Shown: piece by piece, positions 25,475-33,509 of the stretch | How the letters are laid out: each line of letters starts with the position of its first letter | Numbering within the stretch: position 1 is the first letter of the stretch | DNA from: Brevibacillus massiliensis | Lineage (GTDB): Bacteria > Bacillota > Bacilli > Brevibacillales > Brevibacillaceae | Assembly (NCBI RefSeq): GCF_000311785.1 | Contig: NZ_HE978536.1 | Span: forward strand, 208,128-272,127 | Reading direction: 5' to 3' | DNA length: 64,000 bases | Made by a program: the position numbers and the translations under genes | Notes under the pieces: model-generated | The model's input: only the letters and a program-made list of their open reading frames with translations | Databases searched by the model: none | What the model was told of the DNA's origin: nothing

Positions 25475-26749
25475 TTACTTTAAGAATCCCGGCAGCCAGG
25501 TGGAAATCGCCGGAACATACGTGATGATCAGAATGTCGATGATCAGCATCACGAAGAACGGGATCAGTGCCTTGGTCAGCTCTTCCAGCTTGATGCCCGC
25601 TATCTGACAGGCGACGAACAGATTGACCCCTACCGGCGGCGTCACCATTCCCATCGCCAGGTTGACGATCATGATCATTCCAAAGTGAACCGGGTCAATT
25701 CCCAGTTGCACGGCAATCGGCGTCAACAGCGGCGCCAGGATAATGATCGAAGCAGAAGTCTCGAAGAACATCCCGACAAACAGCAGCAAGAGGTTAATGA
25801 GCAGCAGGAAGATCACCGGATTTTCGGAAAAGCTGGTGAACGCCGCGGCGATTTTTTGCGGAACCTGCTCGCGTGTCAATATCCAGCCGAACATCCCGGC
25901 AGCCGAAATGATGATCATGATGATCGATGTCGTGATCGCCGAACGGGAGAAAATCTCGATGAGTTCCTTCCACTTCACTTCGCGGTAGACGAACACGCCG
26001 ACGATCAACGCGTACACGACTGCGACGACGGCCGCCTCGGTCGGCGTAAAGAACCCGCCGTAAATGCCGCCGAGGATGATAACCGGCATCAGCAGGGCAA
26101 GCAGCGCTTCTTTAAAGGCCTTCAGGCGCGCTCCCCAGGTAATCCCCGGCTCGCCTTTGTATCCGCGCCGTTTGGAGATATACCAGCAGACAAAGATCAG
26201 CGAGCCGCCGATTAAAATGCCTGGCAAAAACCCGGCAATAAACAAATCGCCAATGGATACCCCAGCCGAGATCCCAAACAGAATCATCGGAATCGACGGC
26301 GGGATGATGACGCCCAGTTCTCCAGATACCGCCTGTGTGGCGCCGGCGAACCGGATGTCATATCCTTTTTTTACCATCGCCGGAATCAAAATGGAACCGA
26401 TCGCGGCCGTCGTAGCGGCACTGGAACCGGAAATCGCGGAGAAGAACATGGCCGTTACGACCGTCACGACCGCCAAACCGCCGGTCATCCCTCCTGCCAA
26501 TGAGTTGGCAAAGTTGACCAACCGCCGGGAAATGCCGCCTGACTCCATCAAGGAGCCGGCCAAAATGAAGAAAGGTATCGCCATCAACGGGAACGAATCG
26601 AGAGCGGCAAACATCCGCTGAATCAACACCGTGAGCGGCATCGTGCCGTCGCTAAAAAAGGAAATCGTCGATGCCAGACCGATCGAGAGGGCGACTGGCA
26701 CGCTCAAAAGCAGCAGTACCAAGAGCGAGATCATCATGATGGATGCCAC
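25475..26749 (-). CDS. TRAP transporter large permease subunit (DctM type)
   Basis: A 424-residue membrane protein with about 12 predicted segments. Typical DctM text: SFPLMAIPFFILAGSLMESGG, GSSAATTAAIGSILIPAM, GELGVIIPPSIPMILFGI, and near the C-terminus LGIDPVHFGMIMIVNLAMGMVTPPVGVNLFVA (split over two segments). It couples sodium gradient to solute import together with the DctQ subunit and the binding protein. GTG start, two bases after the DctQ stop. Confidence 0.95.
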   Translation of the reverse strand: MASIMMISLLVLLLLSVPVALSIGLASTISFFSDGTMPLTVLIQRMFAALDSFPLMAIPFFILAGSLMESGGISRRLVNFANSLAGGMTGGLAVVTVVTAMFFSAISGSSAATTAAIGSILIPAMVKKGYDIRFAGATQAVSGELGVIIPPSIPMILFGISAGVSIGDLFIAGFLPGILIGGSLIFVCWYISKRRGYKGEPGITWGARLKAFKEALLALLMPVIILGGIYGGFFTPTEAAVVAVVYALIVGVFVYREVKWKELIEIFSRSAITTSIIMIIISAAGMFGWILTREQVPQKIAAAFTSFSENPVIFLLLINLLLLFVGMFFETSASIIILAPLLTPIAVQLGIDPVHFGMIMIVNLAMGMVTPPVGVNLFVACQIAGIKLEELTKALIPFFVMLIIDILIITYVPAISTWLPGFLK

Positions 26750-26751
26750 GG

Positions 26752-27267
26752 TTATTCAGCCCCCTTAAAGAATTCTCGGTTCATTTTTCCGGTCATGACC
26801 TCGATCAGAACCGCAACCGCATTTATCAACATAAACAGACCGCCAACCGGCAAAGATGCATACGGAATCGTCATGGGAATTTTCAATCCGGGAGAAAGCT
26901 GTTTTCCAACATGTCCGAGCATTTCAAAACCAAAAATAATGAGAACGACAAAAAAGACCATCGAAATCACAAGCACGAGAATCCGCAGCAGCTTCTGCAT
27001 GTTTTGAGGCAAACGCTCCGCAATCGCCTCCACCCCAATCAGGGCATTGTAGCGAACTGCCAGGGATGTGCCGATCAAGACAGACCAAATCATGCAATAA
27101 CGGGCCAATTCCTCCGTCCAACGGGGAATATCAAAATCAAGATAGCCGCTTAACAGCCGGGCAACCACCTGATACACGATCAGAGCGGTCATAACGGCAA
27201 GCAGTACAGCAATCACATAGCGCAAAACCTTGTTGAAACCATCAATTACCTTGACAATACCCTGCAA
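26752..27267 (-). CDS. TRAP transporter small permease subunit (DctQ type)
   Basis: A 171-residue protein with four membrane segments. The conserved DctQ marks are VVARLLSGYLDFDIPRWTEELARYCMIW and RYNALIGVEAIAERLP. TTG start with GAGG upstream. It lies between the binding protein and the large subunit and forms the membrane complex with DctM. Confidence 0.93.
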   Translation of the reverse strand: MQGIVKVIDGFNKVLRYVIAVLLAVMTALIVYQVVARLLSGYLDFDIPRWTEELARYCMIWSVLIGTSLAVRYNALIGVEAIAERLPQNMQKLLRILVLVISMVFFVVLIIFGFEMLGHVGKQLSPGLKIPMTIPYASLPVGGLFMLINAVAVLIEVMTGKMNREFFKGAE

Positions 27268-27292
27268 ATGACCTCACCCCACTTTAAGAGTC

Positions 27293-27317
27293 GGCGGATA
27301 GGTTCGTCCTATCCGCC
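27293..27317 (-). other. Intercistronic hairpin after the TRAP binding-protein gene
   Basis: Perfect 10-bp stem (GGCGGATAGG and complement) with a five-base loop, 17 bases downstream of the dctP-type stop. No T-run follows on the minus strand. Probably stabilises the upstream mRNA or lowers read-through to dctQM. Confidence 0.7.
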
Positions 27318-27333
27318 GTTTTCAGCACTGCTT

Positions 27334-28365
27334 TTATTGCGTGTTGCGAATTTTTCCAATCAGCTCTTTGCCGAATTTCGGCTCGTATTTTTCGTAAACA
27401 GGTTTTACCGCATCCACGAACGACTGAATATCGGGCTCGATGATTTCCATGCCCTTGGCTTTCAGTTCTTCCAGATACTGCTTTTCCATCTCGGCGACAG
27501 TATCGCGTTCAAATTTGCCCGCTTCGATCGCTGCTTCTTCGATCACTTTCTGTTGGTCCGGAGTCAGCGCGTCAAATTTCGCCTGGGCCATCATCAACAG
27601 CGACGGAGAGTAGAAGTGGCGAGTCATGCTCAGATACTTTTGCACTTCGTAGAAACGGGAAGTCATGATGATCGGCACCGGATTTTCTTCGGCGTCAATC
27701 GTTCCTTGCTGCAGTGCCGTAAACAGCTCTGTAAAGGCCATCGGCGTCGGTTGTGCGCCCAGTGCCTTGAAAGTATCCATATGGATGTCGTTTTCCATGG
27801 TGCGGATTTTAAACCCTCTCAAATCTTCCGGTTTTGTGACGGGATGGGAGTTGTTGGTGACGTTGCGGTAACCGTTTTCCCACCAACCCAGGGTTTTTAC
27901 GCCCATCGTCGATTCAACCTTGTTGCGCAGTTCCGTACCGATTTCGCCGTCAAGCACCTTGTGGGCATGATCGGCATCGCGGAACAGGAACGGCAGGTCG
28001 ACGACCGTCACTTCCGGTACGAATCCGCTCATCGGTCCCGTAGAGGTAAGCACCATATCGATGCTGCCTACGTTCAAGCCTTCGATCATGTCGCGCTCGC
28101 CGCCCAGCGAGCCGTTCGGGAAGGTCTCGATTTTGATTGCGCCATTTGTCTTGGCCTCCACCAGTTCCTTGAATTTCTCCAGGCCCTTCTGGTAGTGTGA
28201 GGTGTCAGCCAGCGTGTGGCCCACCTTCAAGGTAATCGACCCGCCGGCAGATGCAGCGGATTGCTGCTGTCCGCCATTATCCGCAGGCTTCACCTCGTTC
28301 CCGCCGCCGCACGCGGTCAGAAGAACCATGGTCGAGACAACCAGTGTACTGAACAATTTCTTCAC
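27334..28365 (-). CDS. TRAP transporter substrate-binding lipoprotein (DctP type)
   Basis: A 343-residue binding protein with a lipoprotein signal ending VLLTAC (Cys19) and a short Gln/Ser-rich linker. Mature domain marks: LKVGHTLADTSHYQKGLEKF, TNGAIKIETFPNGSLGGERDMIEGL, and the ligand-binding Arg in KPEDLRGFKIRTMENDIH, which contacts the carboxylate in DctP proteins. It should bind an acidic, carboxylate-bearing solute. With the DUF1537 kinase next to it, a C4 sugar acid such as threonate or erythronate is a fair guess. GTG start behind AGAGGGGGA. Confidence 0.93.
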   Translation of the reverse strand: MKKLFSTLVVSTMVLLTACGGGNEVKPADNGGQQQSAASAGGSITLKVGHTLADTSHYQKGLEKFKELVEAKTNGAIKIETFPNGSLGGERDMIEGLNVGSIDMVLTSTGPMSGFVPEVTVVDLPFLFRDADHAHKVLDGEIGTELRNKVESTMGVKTLGWWENGYRNVTNNSHPVTKPEDLRGFKIRTMENDIHMDTFKALGAQPTPMAFTELFTALQQGTIDAEENPVPIIMTSRFYEVQKYLSMTRHFYSPSLLMMAQAKFDALTPDQQKVIEEAAIEAGKFERDTVAEMEKQYLEELKAKGMEIIEPDIQSFVDAVKPVYEKYEPKFGKELIGKIRNTQ

Positions 28366-28381
28366 GTCGAAATTCCCCCTC

Positions 28382-29698
28382 TTATGGTTCGTATGTGTTT
28401 ATTTTTTCCACGGCTTTCGCCAAGGAAAAGCGATTTCCAAATGCACCCGCCTTCGTGACGACAGGCAGCTTGTCCGCCGGTCCGCCAATGATGACCGACA
28501 GCGGAATTCCTTCTTCCACTTCACTGACGATTTGAAGCGCTTTTACTTGCAGGTGAAGGCACGTGCGGTACGCAATATCTCCGCCGGTGAGAACAAAGCC
28601 CCGGAGCTTTCGCTTCGCCTGCACATTCACACCCAGCATCCCCAGGCAGTCGGCAATCGCGTTGCCTGCGGCAAGACCGCTGGTTCCTGTCTGCTTCATC
28701 CAGTTTGCCACCGCCTGCCTCATCTGTTCAGACGAATCAGTGACAAGTACGGGAGAATAACCTCCGTCAATGATGTCCAGCGTCTCCTGCAGGGCACGTT
28801 CCAGTTCCTGGTGAACCGTTTCTCGCTGCAGGAGTCGAAGCGGATCGGCCATCACGATCCGAAACTGCGGCCGCTCTTTGAGCACCTCAATCTGCCCTGC
28901 CGTAATAGCGCTTACACTACCGGCAATAACAAAAACTGGATCGCTTGAACCCTCTCTCTCCCTCTTGCCCCTGCCCGCCGAATGTGCTCCAGCGTCCGTG
29001 ACAAGCTCATCAGACAGCGCATCAGCCAATCCGGCTGAACCTACCCACAAGACGCGCATACGAGTGTCCAGCAGCGCTTGCGTTGCTTTTTGCAGATCTG
29101 GTTGATCATAGCCGTCAAAGACGATCAGACGCGTCCCGCTCTCATGCTGGCGTACAATCTCGCGGGCCAAAACGCTTTTATCTCGTCGTATCGTCTTCAG
29201 GTCAATGTGACCGACCGTTTGCTTTGCCTGTTCCCGCAAGAGTGTAGGCAGATGCGACTCGTTGACTGGCGATTTGGGATCGCGAGCAATCTCTGAATCC
29301 TCAAGCAGAACTTGATCGATGATGTGGTACCCCCCTACTGTCGTGCGCCTGTTGACCGGGTACGCGGGAATGACTGCCGCCACATCAAACGGGCAGCTGT
29401 CCAAGAGCGCATTGATCTCGCTCCCGATGTTTCCTCTCATCGTGGAATCGATCTTTTTGTACACGTAAGGGATCTCGGCCAAATTCATGCCCTCAGCTAT
29501 CGCCTTGTTCTTTTCGTACGCGTCCTTGCGATCAAGCGACCGGGTTTCCGCATTGATGACCCAAACATCTGCGTCTTGGGCGCTTTCTTGATGGACAGGA
29601 TCCAGCAATGACACGGTACAAAAGCCTTTTTTCGCAAACTGCAAGCCTGTGTCATTCGCTCCTGTTAAATCGTCAGCGATAACGACTATCCTAGCCAA
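28382..29698 (-). CDS. Four-carbon acid sugar kinase family protein (DUF1537)
   Basis: A 438-residue kinase. The N-terminal domain begins IVVIADDLTGANDTGLQFAKKG, the acid-sugar-binding signature. The C-terminal nucleotide-binding domain has VIAGSVSAITAGQIEVLK, GLAAGNAIADCLGMLGV, and GGDIAYRTCLHLQVKALQIV. Characterised members phosphorylate D-threonate or D-erythronate (DtnK, DenK) or 3-oxo acid sugars (OtnK). Start is the TTG with GAGGTG nine bases upstream; the longer frame from an ATG at 29728 overlaps that site. It is the first gene of the putative acid-sugar operon. Confidence 0.9.
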   Translation of the reverse strand: MARIVVIADDLTGANDTGLQFAKKGFCTVSLLDPVHQESAQDADVWVINAETRSLDRKDAYEKNKAIAEGMNLAEIPYVYKKIDSTMRGNIGSEINALLDSCPFDVAAVIPAYPVNRRTTVGGYHIIDQVLLEDSEIARDPKSPVNESHLPTLLREQAKQTVGHIDLKTIRRDKSVLAREIVRQHESGTRLIVFDGYDQPDLQKATQALLDTRMRVLWVGSAGLADALSDELVTDAGAHSAGRGKREREGSSDPVFVIAGSVSAITAGQIEVLKERPQFRIVMADPLRLLQRETVHQELERALQETLDIIDGGYSPVLVTDSSEQMRQAVANWMKQTGTSGLAAGNAIADCLGMLGVNVQAKRKLRGFVLTGGDIAYRTCLHLQVKALQIVSEVEEGIPLSVIIGGPADKLPVVTKAGAFGNRFSLAKAVEKINTYEP

Positions 29699-29756
29699 TA
29701 AATCAATCACCTCTTCGGCAACGTTCATGATGTTGCATTAGTAGAGTACATGAAAG

Positions 29757-29808
29757 CGTTGCAAAATTCAATATGAAAAACCCATTCTGACTGTTTAATT
29801 TTGCAACG
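29757..29808. promoter_or_regulatory. Twelve-base inverted repeat, likely operator of the acid-sugar operon
   Basis: Perfect arms CGTTGCAAAATT (29757-29768) and AATTTTGCAACG (29797-29808) with a 28-base spacer, between the PrpR-N regulator gene and the kinase gene. Further half-sites of the GTTGCA type lie at 29732-29741 and near 29811. The arrangement suits binding by a dimer or by two dimers of the Fis-type regulator. Confidence 0.7.
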
Positions 29809-29874
29809 ATTTTTTGCAATTTATTATTTGCGTACAAAAAAGCAACAAGCATCTCCGCTTGCTGCTTGCCTGTT

Positions 29875-31758
29875 TTATTCGCGAATCGACTGCTTCAGTT
29901 TCCGCCAGAGCGTTGAACGGTTGATTCCCAGCCGTTTGGCCGCTTCCGACTGATTTTGTCCTTCCTCCTCCAGCACTCTCCAGATGATTTCCCGTTCGAT
30001 CTCCTCCAGCGTTTTGCCGCTGATATCGATCCCCGCGCCGGATGGAGCGCGGCCTGCTTCGTTCATTACCTCGAGCAAAATATGCTCCGCTTCCGCCCGG
30101 TCAATGAAGGGCCCCTCGGCGGCCAGGCACATTTTTTCCACCGCGGTTTTCAATTCCTGAATGTTGCCCGGCCAATCCGCCTCTTTCAACATGGCCAGCA
30201 CATTCTGCCGGACGCCGACGATCTGCTTGCCAAAACGAGCGTTAAACGAGGCGATGAACCACCGCACCAGATCTTCAATATCTTCTTTCCGCTCGCGGAG
30301 CGGGGGAATAAACAGCGTGTACCCATTGATCAAATGGTATAAATCTTCGCGAAACTCTCCCGCTTCGACGCGTTCTTTCAAGCTCTGGGCGTTGGCGGCA
30401 ATGATCCGCACATCGGTCTCAATCGGCGCAGTGCCGTTCAGACGGCTGACCTTTTTCTCCTGTAAGACGTTGATCAGCATCGCCTGTACGGTTGGCGGCA
30501 GCTTGCCGATTGCATCGATAAACAGCGTTCCGCCGTGGGCCAGCTCAAAGACCCCGCGCTTTACAAGGCTCCCTTCACTGCCGAACAGCTCCAGCATCAA
30601 CTGCTCCTCGCCAAACGCCTCGCAGTTGATGAACACGAACGGAAAATCCCGGCGGCGCCCGGCATTGTGAATGGCCTGTGCGACACTTTGCTTGCCAGTG
30701 CCCGGTTCGCCGTACAGAAGCAGCGGCAGTTCTGTTCGGCTTGCCTGCTTCGCCAGCTTCAGCATTTTTTTCATCCCGTCCGAAGTGGTTACCAGCTGGT
30801 TAAAATGCATGCTCGCCCGGGACTCCTGGCCGGCAAGCGACTGGCGCAGCCGGGACTCCGCCTTTTGAATGTGGCGAGCCGGCTGTATCACCGCAAAGCC
30901 GCCTTCCTGTTTCTCTTCTACGATCAGCGGCAGTTTTTGGATCAGGACTTTTTCTCCGTTCAGCGAAATGACTTCCTCGCCGGAGGCTTGGCTCGTCTTC
31001 AGCACGCTGTCGAGATTCAGGAGCGGGTGCAGCTGCTCAAACGGTTTGTCCAGCGCGTATCCCGCCTGGATGCCAAGCACTTCTTCCGCCTGATGGTTAA
31101 AAGCAAACACGCGTCCATCGCCTGCGGCGGCAATCACTCCGACTGGCAGGCTTTGCACCAGCGCCTCCATGCGCTGCCGCATTTCCTTCTCCCGCCGCGT
31201 GTAATAGGCCATGTGCTCCGCTTCGGAGATCGACTCCAGCACGGCTTCCTTGCCCGACGTGATCAAGATGGCCTGCATCCCCAAGCGGGTGGCGACAGAA
31301 GTGGAGATCACATCGCCGATGATTACCTGGATGCCTTGTGCCAGCGCCTGCTTCAAGCCCTGCTCGATCTCCTGCTCTTCTCCGATCGGAAAGAAGGTCA
31401 AATTCATGTCCAACAGCGTTCCGATCGCATCGGCGCCCTGGATTGTGTTCAAATAGCTCATCAGTCCGATGTTGCCGGTAAAACCTTTGACCAGCGTCAG
31501 GGTGCGCAAAATGTCGTAGCCGGAGATTTTCACTTCCACCACCGGCAGATTGCAGTGCTTGCGCAGCAAACGCGCAGTCGCCCCCCGGCTGATAATCACG
31601 TCGTACCCTTTGTCCTCAAGACTTTTCGCCAGGGCCAATCCCTTGTACAAATCGCCTACCTCGACATCAATTGCAACATCATGGTTTGTTTCCGCCTTGA
31701 TCTCTAGAAAAATATCCCGCAGCCCCTGATATGGGGCAATCACCAGAATGCGCGCCAC
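29875..31758 (-). CDS. PrpR-N / PAS / AAA+ / Fis-type transcriptional regulator lacking GAFTGA
   Basis: A 627-residue regulator. Residues about 1-190 are the PrpR N-terminal sensor (LEDKGYDVIISRGATARLLR). Residues 195-300 are a PAS domain (ALVQSLPVGVIAAAGDGRVF). From about 315 comes the AAA+ domain with Walker A GEPGTGKQ (350-357). The GAFTGA loop that contacts sigma-54 is missing: at 391-402 the text is LFGSEGSLVKRG. Walker B reads LFIDAIG (412-418), with Ala where the catalytic Glu is expected. Residues 602-625 are a Fis-type HTH. It therefore probably does not activate sigma-54 and acts on a sigma-A promoter. It lies upstream of, and in the same direction as, the acid-sugar operon. GTG start behind GAGGGG. 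Confidence 0.88.
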   Translation of the reverse strand: MARILVIAPYQGLRDIFLEIKAETNHDVAIDVEVGDLYKGLALAKSLEDKGYDVIISRGATARLLRKHCNLPVVEVKISGYDILRTLTLVKGFTGNIGLMSYLNTIQGADAIGTLLDMNLTFFPIGEEQEIEQGLKQALAQGIQVIIGDVISTSVATRLGMQAILITSGKEAVLESISEAEHMAYYTRREKEMRQRMEALVQSLPVGVIAAAGDGRVFAFNHQAEEVLGIQAGYALDKPFEQLHPLLNLDSVLKTSQASGEEVISLNGEKVLIQKLPLIVEEKQEGGFAVIQPARHIQKAESRLRQSLAGQESRASMHFNQLVTTSDGMKKMLKLAKQASRTELPLLLYGEPGTGKQSVAQAIHNAGRRRDFPFVFINCEAFGEEQLMLELFGSEGSLVKRGVFELAHGGTLFIDAIGKLPPTVQAMLINVLQEKKVSRLNGTAPIETDVRIIAANAQSLKERVEAGEFREDLYHLINGYTLFIPPLRERKEDIEDLVRWFIASFNARFGKQIVGVRQNVLAMLKEADWPGNIQELKTAVEKMCLAAEGPFIDRAEAEHILLEVMNEAGRAPSGAGIDISGKTLEEIEREIIWRVLEEEGQNQSEAAKRLGINRSTLWRKLKQSIRE

Positions 31759-31770
31759 GTGAACCCCTCA

Positions 31771-31808
31771 TTTTCGCAACAATATCTGCATTTTGAATGT
31801 TGCATTTT
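31771..31808. promoter_or_regulatory. Putative autoregulatory half-sites upstream of the PrpR-N regulator
   Basis: TTTTCGCAAC (31771-31780) and GTTGCATTTT (31799-31808) form an imperfect inverted pair just before the regulator start. They match the half-site TTTTGCAAC found in the operon's 12-base repeat, so the regulator may bind its own control region. Confidence 0.5.
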
Positions 31809-31907
31809 GATACATATAGTGTACTGATCTGCTTTTCTTTTTTCAATAGGTGGGTGGGTGGCTTTGGAAAAAACGCGTTCTATTTGCTTTGGTGTACATT
31901 GATGAAG

Positions 31908-32114
31908 GAAACAGAAAAAAATGGGCTCGCTTCGTCTGTGGCGCGCCTGCCGGGAAGCTGGACTGGCCGTCTCCACTACAAAAAACGGCACGTCGACCAA
32001 AAAGTACTGTAAGTATTTCAACGTAGAATTTGGTCGACAAGCGTGTGCCGTTTTTTTCCGTTCCGACTGGGTGGGCGTGCCAAGGACTGCGCTCGCTCCA
32101 TTTTTTTCTGTTTC
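31908..32114. repeat. Long imperfect inverted repeat (about 207 bases), MITE-like or composite hairpin
   Basis: The outer ends match as GAAACAGAAAAAAATGG (31908-31924) and its complement (32098-32114). Inside, AAAAACGGCAC (31981-31991) pairs with 32045-32055 and GTCGACCAAA (31992-32001) pairs with 32029-32038. The arms between are related but diverged. No convincing target-site duplication or coding frame was found. It fills most of the 465-base gap between the regulator gene and gpr. Confidence 0.6.
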
Positions 32115-32165
32115 TCGGACTTTTGCTCATCGTTTATGACGGTTATCTCCGACCTTACTGAAAAA

Positions 32166-32190
32166 GCCCACCTGATTGATTCAGGTGAGC
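32166..32190 (-). terminator. gpr terminator
   Basis: Nine-base stem (GCCCACCTG / CAGGTGAGC, one G-U pair), seven-base loop, then TTTTT on the minus strand. It lies 34 bases after the gpr stop. Confidence 0.8.
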
Positions 32191-32223
32191 TGTGAAGTCT
32201 CAAAGTCAAATGAATTGACGATC

Positions 32224-33345
32224 TTAATGGGTGTAGGCGCCGACGTTTTCGTGTTCTACGGCGCGATGGAGGGCGTTGTTCAGACCGCCGGCCACGACGT
32301 TGGCGATCCCCTCCATGAAATCGTCAATCTCTTTCGGGGTGACGACCAGGTTTTGTCCCAGCGGTTGCAGCACCTCTTGGATCAGCTGCATTTTTTCGTT
32401 CTCAGCCAATTGTCCGACCAGACCCATAAATGTTTTCCGCGCCTCCATCCCGGGCAGATCGGCTTCGGTGTACGGCGTTTTGCGCTCGGGCAGGTTCCTG
32501 CCCTCTGGCACCAGCCGATTAAACGCCCGTTTGCTCTCTTTCATCGACTGGCCGAAGTGGCCAAGCAGGTAGGTGATGGCATCGCTTATGATCGTGGCGG
32601 CGAATACGACTGTCGGTACGCCAACCGAGATGACCGGGATTCCCAGGGTCTTGTAATCGATCGCCTTGCGTTTATTGCCCACGCCCGATCCGGGCTGGAT
32701 GCCGGTATCGGCGATTTGGATGGTCGTATTGACTCTCTCCAGTGCCCGGGATGCCAGTGCGTCGACAGCGATGACAAAATCGGGATTGCTCTGCTTCACC
32801 ACTCCGTAGACGATCTCGCTCGTCTCAATCCCGGTAATCCCCAGCACCCCCGGCGACAGGGCACTCACTTCGCGGTATCCCTCTTCCACTGAATCGGGAG
32901 CCAGCTTAAACAGATGCCGGGTGACGAGCAGGTTCTCCACCACCATCGGCCCGAGTGCATCAGGTGTCACGTTCCAGTTGCCAAGACCGATCACCAGCAC
33001 CTTTTTGTCTTCCGTCAGGCCGAGGTCTTGGAGAAACTGCCGCATTTCCCTGGCAAAACGCTTCATCACGGCGTCTTCCAGCTTCGTGTCGTTATCCCGC
33101 AGCTTCGGCACCTCAATCGTGATGTAGTTGCCAGGCAGCTTGCCGATTTTGCGCCCCGCTTCCTCATGTTCAACCCGCAGCCGTGTCACCTTGATTCCCG
33201 GCTCGCTGTCATCTGTAGTCAGCGTTATTCCCGGGATGCTCTCACTCTTCGTCTCTTCGGCGGCCAAGGCGATTTCGTGGGCTTCCAAAGCCAGGTCAGT
33301 GCGGATCGAAAATGCCGACATGTCCACGTTGTGTTGTTCCAGCAT
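32224..33345 (-). CDS. gpr: GPR germination endopeptidase (spore protease)
   Basis: A 373-residue aspartic-type protease that degrades small acid-soluble spore proteins at germination. It is made as a zymogen and loses a short N-terminal propeptide. Family marks: SIRTDLALEAHEIA, GIKVTRLRVEHEEAGRKIGK, ITIEVPKLRDND, VLVIGLGNWNVTPDALGP and DFVIAVDALASRALERVNTTIQ. Start is the ATG behind GAGGAGGAG; a further 32 codons of open frame upstream are rejected. It diverges from rpsT, as in Bacillus, but spoIIP does not follow it. Confidence 0.96.
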   Translation of the reverse strand: MLEQHNVDMSAFSIRTDLALEAHEIALAAEETKSESIPGITLTTDDSEPGIKVTRLRVEHEEAGRKIGKLPGNYITIEVPKLRDNDTKLEDAVMKRFAREMRQFLQDLGLTEDKKVLVIGLGNWNVTPDALGPMVVENLLVTRHLFKLAPDSVEEGYREVSALSPGVLGITGIETSEIVYGVVKQSNPDFVIAVDALASRALERVNTTIQIADTGIQPGSGVGNKRKAIDYKTLGIPVISVGVPTVVFAATIISDAITYLLGHFGQSMKESKRAFNRLVPEGRNLPERKTPYTEADLPGMEARKTFMGLVGQLAENEKMQLIQEVLQPLGQNLVVTPKEIDDFMEGIANVVAGGLNNALHRAVEHENVGAYTH

Positions 33346-33380
33346 GTCATCTCCTCCTCGACGCTCAATCGTGTTATCCA

Positions 33381-33410
33381 TAGCTTGCATGGATGTGGAA
33401 ATATTATTCG
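33381..33410 (-). promoter_or_regulatory. Candidate sigma-G/sigma-F promoter of gpr
   Basis: Minus strand -35 CGAATA (33405-33410; consensus TGAATA) and -10 CAAGCTA (33381-33387; consensus CATACTA) with a 17-base spacer, about 36 bases before the gpr start. The Bacillus subtilis homologue is known to be transcribed in the forespore. Confidence 0.55.
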
Positions 33411-33420
33411 GAAACCTTTC

Positions 33421-33449
33421 TTGCATTCGGATACGCGGCATGCTAGAAT
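33421..33449 (+). promoter_or_regulatory. rpsT promoter
   Basis: -35 TTGCAT (33421-33426), 17-base spacer, -10 TAGAAT (33444-33449), about 55 bases before the S20 start. Confidence 0.7.
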
Positions 33450-33509
33450 ATTTCTTGTTGTATTTACTAGTTTTTTTGCAGTTCTGATCGTTTTAAGGAG
33501 GTGACATAC

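Noticed and set aside
29698..29875. Sigma-54 promoter for the acid-sugar operon
   Set aside because: Searched for GG-N10-GC on the minus strand because the regulator resembles an enhancer-binding protein; none found. Consistent with the missing GAFTGA loop.
32224..33441. Longer GPR protein starting upstream at 33441
   Set aside because: The extra residues cover the predicted forespore promoter, and the ATG at 33345 has a perfect ribosome-binding site.
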